Shown piece by piece: positions 56,201 to 64,000 of a stretch of 64,000 nt of DNA. The position numbers were made by a program, and so were the translations under genes. The stretch is from Dactylorhiza incarnata (Eukaryota > Streptophyta > Magnoliopsida > Asparagales > Orchidaceae). How positions within the stretch are numbered: position 1 is the stretch's first letter; every line of letters starts with the position of its first letter. The notes below the pieces were generated by a model that saw nothing but the letters and a program-made list of their open reading frames with translations, did not search any database and was not told where the DNA came from. The stretch is taken from contig JAWHQI010000504.1 of assembly GCA_033032865.1 (NCBI GenBank), positions 930,001 through 994,000 of the forward strand, in the 5' to 3' direction.

Positions 56201-59200
56201 TCGTTTAGAGGTCAATATACAGTGGATTCTACTGGTAATGAGAGATTTAGCTTCAAATGACACATAAATTTCAAAATGAAAGAATTTTAGATGCGATTTG
56301 TAGCGAAAGTGAGAGATTTAGCTCCAAATGACACTTAAACTTTAAACAGCAATAACTTTTGATCCGGTTGTCTGATTTTACCCCACAACATCTTTTCGGA
56401 ATGAGCTCGGAGCACTACATTCATTGGAGCCAAGTCTTACCCAGTCCAGTTCATTTAGTGGTCGATATATAGATGGTTGCAGTGGTAATGCGAAATTTAG
56501 CTCCAAAGGACACATTTTCAGAATGAGATAGGAGCCCTAAATCCAATGGAGAACAATTTTAACCCATTCAAGCTTGTTTAGAGGTCGATATACAGTGGGT
56601 TCTACTGGTAATGCGAGATTTAGGTCAAAATGACACAAATTTTAAAATGAAAGAATTTTGGATGCAGTTTGTAGCGATAGTGAGAGATTTAGCTTCAAAT
56701 GACACTTAAACTTTAAACATCAATAACTTTTGATCCAGTTTGATTTTACCCAACAACACCTTTTCGGAATGAGCTCGGAGCACTACATTCATTGGAGCAC
56801 AAATTTTACCCATTCCAGTTCATTTAGTTGTAGATATATAGCCGGTTGCAGCGGTAATGCGAAATTTAGCTTCAAAGGACACCTTTTCAAAAAGAGATAG
56901 GAGCCCTAAATCCAATGGAGAACAATTTTAACCCATTCAAACTCGTTTAGAGGTCGATATACAGTGTGTTCTACTGGTAATGCGAGATTTTGCTCCAAAT
57001 GACACATAAATTTCAAAATGAAAGAATTTTAGATGCAGTTTGTAACGAAAGTGTGAGATTTAGCTCCAAATGACACTCAAACATTAAACAACTATAACTT
57101 TTGATCCGGTTGTCTGATTTTACCCCACAACACCTATTCGGAATGAGCTCGGAGCACTACATTCATTGGAGCACAAGATTTACCCATTCCAGTTCATTTA
57201 GTTGTCGATATATAGCCGGTTGCAGCTGTAATGCGAAATTTAGCTCCAAATTACACCTAAACTTCTAACAGCCATAACTTTTGATTTGTATGTTTAATTG
57301 TTGCCCACGGCACCTTTACGGAATATGCTCTGAGGTATACATCTAATGGAGCACAATTTAAAACTATTCCAGCTCATTTTAGAGGTCAATATACAACCGG
57401 TTGCAATGGTAATGAGGGATTTTGCTCCTCTTGACACATAAACTGTAACAGCCATAACTTTTGATCTGGTTGTCCGATTTTTGCGCACAACACCTTTTTG
57501 GAATGAGCTCGGAGCCCTACATCCAATGGAGAACAATTTTTACCCATTCTAGTTTGTTTAGTGGTAAATATACAGCCGGGTTGGTAATAAGGTATTTAGC
57601 TCGAAAGGAGACCTAAACTTCAAACATCCGTAACTTTTGATCCGGTTGTCAGATTTTCACCCACACTACCTTTTCATAATGAGATAGGAGCCCTAAATCC
57701 AATGGAGAACAATTTTAACCCATTCAGGCTTGTTTAGAGGTCGATATACAATGGGTTCTACTGGTAATGCGAGATTTAGCTCCAAATGACACATAATTTT
57801 AGATGTGGTTTGTTGCGAAAGTGAGAGATTTAGCTCCAAATGACACTCAAACTTTAAACAGCAATAACTTTTGAACTAGTTATCTGACTTTACCCCATAA
57901 CACCTTTTCGGAATGAGCTCATAGCACTACATTCCTTGGAGAACAAGTTTTACCCATTCCAGTTCATTTAGTTGTCGATATATAGCCGGTTGCAGCGGTA
58001 ATGCGAAATTTAGCTACAATGGACACCTTTTTAGAATGAGATAGGAGCCCTATATCCAATGGAGAACAATTTTACACCATTCAAGCTCGTTTAGAGGTCG
58101 ATATACAGTAGATTCTACTGGTAATGAGAGATTTAGCTCCAAATGACACATAAATTTCAAAATGAAAGAATTTTAGATGCGATTTGTAGCGAAAGTGAGA
58201 GATTTAGCTCCAAATGACACTTAAACTTTAAACAGCAATAACTTTTGATCCGGTTGTCTGATTTTACCCCACAACATCTTTTCGGAATGAGCTCGGAGCA
58301 CTACATTCATTGGAGCACAAGTCTTACCCAGTCCAGTTCATTTAGTGGTCGATATATAGATGGTTGCAGTGGTAATGCGAAATTTAGCTCCAAAGGACAC
58401 ATTTTCAGAATGAGATAGGAGCCCTAAATCCAATGGAGAACAATTTTAACCCATTCAAGCTCGTTTAGAGGTCGATATACAGTGGGTTCTACTGGTAATG
58501 CGAGATTTAGGTCAAAATGACACAAATTTTAAAATGAAAGAATTTTGGATGCAGTTTGTAGCGATAGTGAGAGATTTAGCTCCAAATGACACTTAAACTT
58601 TAAACAGCAATAACTTTTGATCCAGTTTGATTTTACCCAACAACACTTTTTCGGAATGAGCTCGGAGCACTACATTCATTGGAGCACAAATTTTACCCAT
58701 TCCAGTTCATTTAGTTGTCGATATATAGCCGGTTGCAGCGGTAATGCGAAATTTAGCTCCAAAGGACACCTTTTCAAAAAGAGATAGGAGCCCTAAATCC
58801 AATGGAGAACAATTTTAACCCATTCAAACTCGTTTAGAGGTCGATATACAGTGTTTTCTACTGGTAATGCGAGATTTTGCTCCAAATGACACATAAATTT
58901 CAAAATGAAAGAATTTTAGATGTAGTTTGTAGCGACAGTGAGAGATTTAGCTCCAAATGACACTCAAACTTTAAACAGCAATAACTTTTGATCCGATTGT
59001 CTGATTTTACCCCACAACACCTATTCGGAATGAGCTCGGAGCACTACATTCATTGGAGCACAAGATTTACCCATTCCAGTTCATTTAGTTGTCGATATAT
59101 AGCCGGTTGCAGCTGTAATGCGAAATTTAGCTCCAAATTACACCTAAACTTCTAACAGCCATAACTTTTGATTTGTATGTTTGATTGTTGCCCACGACAC

Positions 59201-62200
59201 CTTTACGGAATATGCTCTGAGGTATACATCTAATAGAGCACAATTTTAAACTATTCCAGCTCATTTTAGAGGTTAATATACAGCCGGTTGCAATGGTAAT
59301 GAGGGATTTTGCTCCTCTTGACACATAAACTGTAACAGCCATAACTTTTGATCTGGTTGTCTGATTTTTGCGCACAACACCTTTTTGGAATGAACTCGGA
59401 GCCCTACATCCAATGGAGAACAATTTTTACCCATTCTAGTTTGTTTAGTGGTAAATATACAGCCGGGTTGGTAATAAGGTATTTAGCTCGAAAGGAGACC
59501 TAAACTTCAAACATCCGTAACTTTTGATCCGGTTGTCAGATTTTCACCCACACTACCTTTTCATAATGAGATAGGAGCCCTAAATCCAATGGAGAAAATT
59601 TTTAACCCATTCAGGCTTGTTTAGAGGTCGATATACAGTGGGTTCTACTGGTAAAGCGAGATTTAGCTCCAAATGACACATAAATTTCAAAATGAAAGAA
59701 TTTTAGATGTGGTTTGTAGCGAAAGTGAGAGATTTAGCTCCAAATGACACTCAAACTTTAAACAGCAATAACTTTTGATCTGGTTATCTGACTTTACCCC
59801 ATAACACCTTTTCGGAATGAGCTCAGAGCACTACATTCCTTGGAGCACAAGTTTTACCCATTCCAGTTCATTTAGTTGTCGATATATAGCCGGTTGCAGC
59901 GGTAATGCGAAATTTAGCTACAAAGGATACCTATTTAGAATGAGATAGGAGCCCTATATCCAATGGAGAACAATTTTACACCAATCAAGCTCGTTTAGAG
60001 GTCGATATACAGTGGATTCTACGGGTAATGAGAGATTTAGCTCCAAATGACACATAAATTTCAAAATGAAAGAATTTTAGATGCGATTTGTAGCGAAAGT
60101 GAGAGATTTAGCTCCAAATGACACTTAAACTTTAAACAGCAATAACTTTTGATCCGGTTGTCTGATTTTACCCCACAACAACTTTTCGGAATGAGCTCGG
60201 AGCACTACATTCATTGGAGCACAAGTCTTACCCAGTCCAGTTCATTTAGTGGTCGATATATAAATGGTTGTAGTGGTAATGCGAAATTTAGCTCCAAAGG
60301 ACACATTTTCAGAATGAGATAGGAGCCCTAAATCCAATGGAGAACAATTTTAACCCATTCAAGCTCATTTAGAGGTCGATATACAGTGGGTTCTACTGGT
60401 AATGCGAGATTTAGGTCAAAATGACACAAATTTTAAAATGAAAGAATTTTAGATGTAGTTTGTAGCGACAGTGAGAGATTTAGCTCCAAATGACACTCAA
60501 ACTTTAAACAGCAATAACTTTTGATCCGATTGTCTGATTTTACCCCACAACACCTATTCGGAATGAGCTCGGAGCACTACATTCATTGGAGCACAAGATT
60601 TACCCATTCCAGTTCATTTAGTTGTCGATATATAGCCGGTTGCAGCTGTAATGCGAAATTTAGCTCCAAATTACACCTAAACTTCTAACAGCCATAACTT
60701 TTGATTTGTATGTTTGATTGTTGCCCACGACACCTTTACGGAATATGCTCTGAGGTATACATCTAATAGAGCACAATTTTAAACTATTCCAACTCATTTT
60801 AGAGGTTAATATACAGCCGGTTGCAATGGTAATGAGGGATTTTGCTCCTCTTGACACATAAACTGTAACAGCCATAACTTTTGATCTGGTTGTCCAATTT
60901 TTGCGCACAACACCTTTTTGGAATGAACTCGGAGCCCTACATCCAATGGAGAACAATTTTTACCCATTCTAGTTTGTTTAGTGGTAAATATACAGCCGGG
61001 TTGGTAATAAGGTATTTAGCTCGAAAGGAGACCTAAACTTCAAACATCCGTAACTTTTGATCCGGTTGTCAGATTTTCACCCACACTACCTTTTCATAAT
61101 GAGATAGGAGCCCTAAATCCAATGGAGAAAAATTTTAACCCATTCAAGCTTGTTTAGAGGTCGATATACAGTGGGTTCTACTGGTAAAGCGAGATTTAGC
61201 TCCAAATGACACATAAATTTCAAAATGAAAGAATTTTAGATGTGGTTTGTAGCGAAAGTGAGAGATTTAGCTCCAAATGACACTCAAACTTTAAACAGCA
61301 ATAACTTTTGATCTGGTTATCTGACTTTACCCCATAACACCTTTTCGGAATGAGCTCAGAGCACTACATTCCTTGGAGCACAAGTTTTACCCATTCCAGT
61401 TCATTTAGTTGTCGATATATAGCCGGTTGCAACGGTAATGCGAAATTTAGCTACAAAGGATACCTATTTAGAATGAGATAGGAGCCCTATATCCAATGGA
61501 GAACAATTTTACACCATTCAAGCTCGTTTAGAGGTCGATATACAGTGGATTCTACGGGTAATGAGAGATTTAGCTCCAAATGACACATAAATTTCAAAAT
61601 GAAAGAATTTTAGATGCGATTTGTAGCGAAAGTGAGAGATTTAGCTCCAAATGACACTTAAACTTTAAACAGCAATAACTTTTGATCCGGTTGTCTGATT
61701 TTACCCCACAACATCTTTTCGGAATGAGCTCGGAGCACTACATTCATTGGAGCACAAGTCTTACCCAGTCCAGTTCATTTAGTGGTCGATATATAAATGG
61801 TTGTAGTGGTAATGCGAAATTTAGCTCCAAAGGACACATTTTCAGAATGAGATAGGAGCCCTAAATCCAATGGAGAACAATTTTAACCCATTCAAGCTCA
61901 TTTAGAGGTCGATATACAGTGGGTTCTACTGGTAATGCGAGATTTAGGTCAAAATGACACAAATTTTAAAATGAAAGAATTTTGGATGCAGTTTGTAGCG
62001 ATAGTGAGAGATTTAGCTCCTAATGACACTTAAACTTTAAACAGCAATAACTTTTGATCCAGTTTGATTTTACCCAACAACACCTTTTCGGAATGAGCTC
62101 GGAGCACTACATTCATTGGATCACAAATTTTACCCATTCCAGTTCATTTAGTTGTCGATATATAGTCGGTTGCAGCGGTAATGCGAAATTTAGCTCCAAA

Positions 62201-64000
62201 GGACACCTTTTCAAAAAGAGATTGGAGCCCTAAATCCAATGGAGAACAATTTTAACCCATTCAAACTCGTTTAGAGGTCGATATACAGTGTTTTCTACTG
62301 GTAATGCGAGATTTTGCTCCAAATGACACATAAATTTCAAAATGAAAGAATTTTAGATGTAGTTTGTAGCGAAAGTGAGAGATTTAGCTCCAAATGACAC
62401 TCAAACTTTAAACAACAATAACTTTTGATCCGATTGTCTGATTTTACCCCACAATACCTATCCGGAATGAGCTCGGAGCACTACATTGATTGGAGCACAA
62501 GATTTACCCATTCCAGTTGATTTAGTTGTCGATATATAGTCAGTTGCTGCGGTAATGCGAAATTTAGCTCCAAATTACACTTAAACTTCTAACAGCCATA
62601 ACTTTTGATTTGTATGTTTGATTGTTGCCCACGACACCTTTACGGAATATGATCGGAGGTATACATCTAATGGAGCACAATTTTAAACCATTCCAGCTCA
62701 TTTTAGAGGTCAATATACAGCCGGTTGCAATGGTAATGAGGGATTTTGCTCCTCTTGACACATAAACTGTAACAACCATAACTTTTGATCTGGTTGTCCG
62801 ATTTTTGCGCACAACACCTTTTTGTAATGAGCTCGAAGCCCTACATTTTAGAGGTCAATATACAGCCGTGTTGGTAATAAGGTATTTAGCTCGAAAGGAG
62901 ACCTAAACTTCAAACATCCGTAACTTTTGATCCGGTTGTCAGATTTTCACCCACACTACCTTTTCATAATGAGATAGGAGCCCTAAATCCAATGGAGAAC
63001 AATTTTAACCCATTCAAGCTTGTTTAGAGGTCGATATACAGTGGGTTCTACTGGTAATGCGAGATTTAGCTCCAAATGACACATAAATTTCGAAATGAAA
63101 GAATTTTAGATGCGATTTGTAGCGAAAGTGAGAGATTTACCTCCAAATGACACTCAAACTTTAAGCAGCAAAAACTTTTGATCCGGTTGTCTGATTTTAA
63201 CCCACAACACCTTTTCAGAATGAGCTCGGAGCACTACATTCCTTGGAGCACAAGTTTTACCCATTCCATTTCATTTAGTTGTCGATATATAGCTGGTTGC
63301 AGCGGTAATGCGAAATTTAGCTCCAAAGGACACCTTTTCACAATGAGATAGAAGCCCTAAATCCAATGGAGAACAATTTTACCCCATTCAAGCTCGTTTA
63401 GAGGTCGATATACAGTGGATTCTACTGGTAATGGGAGATTTAGCTCCAAATGACACAAAAATTTCAAAATGAAAGAATTTTAGATGCGGTTTGTAGCGAA
63501 AGTGAGAGATTTTGCTCCAAATGACACTTAAACTTTAAACAGCAATAACTTTTGAACCGGTTGTCTGATTTTACCCCACAACACCTTTTCGGAATGAGAT
63601 CGGAGCACTACATTCATTGGAGCACAAGTTTTACCCAGTCCAATTCATTTAGTTGTCGATATATAGTCAGTTGTAGCGGTAATGCGAAATTTAGCTCCAA
63701 ATGACACATTTTCAGAATGAGATAGGAACCCTAAATCCAATAGAGAACAATTTTTACCCATTCAAGCTCGTTTAGAGGTCGATATACAGTGGGTTCTACT
63801 GGTAATGCGAGATTTAGGTCCAAATGACACATAAATTTTAAAATGAAAGAATTTTGAATGCTGTTTGTAGCGAAAGTAATAGATTTAGCTCCAAATGACA
63901 CTTAAACATTAAACAGCAATAACTTTTGATCCGGTTGTCTTATTTTACACCACAACACCTTTTCGGAATGAGCTGGGAGCACTACATTCATTGGAGCTAA
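53287..64000. repeat. satellite array block 3 (10.7 kb, to window end)
   Basis: Continuation of the same array, resuming in the same monomer type in which block 2 was cut. The diagnostic TTGTATGTTT monomer occurs at about 55388, 57290, 59177, 60710 and 62612. Spacings are about 1902, 1887, 1533 and 1902 bp, so one unit lacks a long-plus-short pair (about 375 bp). Neighbouring units share private variants (for example TCAAAAAGAGATAGGAG and ATATAGATGG/ATATAAATGG), indicating recent local amplification. Confidence 0.95.
54092..54836. repeat. recent tandem duplication of a ~372-bp satellite pair
   Basis: The stretch from TTTTCAGAATGAACTCGGAG at about 54117 is repeated almost exactly from about 54489. 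It shares rare variants (GAATGAACTCGG, AAAGGACATTTTCAG, CATTGGGTTC). It is one long plus one short monomer duplicated within the array. Confidence 0.8.

Noticed and set aside
1..64000. tRNA or rRNA genes, CRISPR arrays, telomere repeats, host protein genes
   Set aside because: None seen on either strand. Everything long enough to assess belongs to the satellite or to the three retrotransposons.

Overview
The window is repetitive plant DNA. It contains no cellular gene that I can support. It consists of a tandem satellite array (about 25 kb in three blocks) interrupted by three related, nested Ty3/gypsy LTR retrotransposons of the Tat type. The polyprotein order is Gag, protease, reverse transcriptase, a degenerate RNase H, a second archaeal-type RNase H and integrase. 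That order, the absence of a chromodomain and the LTR structure point to a flowering plant. I cannot name the species. A long higher-order satellite full of nested Tat elements suggests pericentromeric or similar heterochromatin; this is inference.

Layout: copy A (1-10892) runs in from the left edge with pol, a 2-kb non-coding zone, two genes on the minus strand and the 3' LTR. Satellite block 1 is 10893-14886. Copy B (14887-28973) is complete, with both LTRs and a GGTTC target-site duplication, but its gag-pol is heavily decayed. Satellite block 2 is 28979-39404. Copy C (39405-53286) is complete and younger: its two 775-bp LTRs differ at about 11 positions by eye, and gag-pol is one frame broken by only two stop codons. 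Satellite block 3 is 53287-64000. The satellite phase continues across copies B and C, so the blocks are pieces of one original array.

The most interesting part is the region between pol and the 3' LTR. In all three copies it carries two genes on the opposite strand to gag-pol. Both are interrupted by short spliceosomal introns whose positions, phases and signals agree between copies: one intron in antisense gene 1 and two in antisense gene 2. Each gene has a conserved TATA-like box on its own strand just upstream. Antisense gene 1 is a basic, proline-rich protein ending in a coiled coil. Antisense gene 2 has an N-terminal region resembling the plant 'putative gypsy-type transposon' domain, then a coiled coil and an acidic serine-rich tail. 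Introns on this strand are invisible to splicing of the genomic sense RNA, so they can persist through reverse transcription.

Just downstream of pol each copy also has four tandem hairpin units. Their stems differ in sequence from unit to unit but stay self-complementary. The LTRs contain further GGTCTC/GAGACC hairpins and two GC-rich hairpins directly before the TATA box.

The satellite has a basic unit of about 180 bp arranged in a ten-member higher-order repeat of about 1908 bp (measured 35330-37237). It includes long (about 251 bp) and short (about 122 bp) monomer variants that alternate, and several local deletions and duplications are visible.
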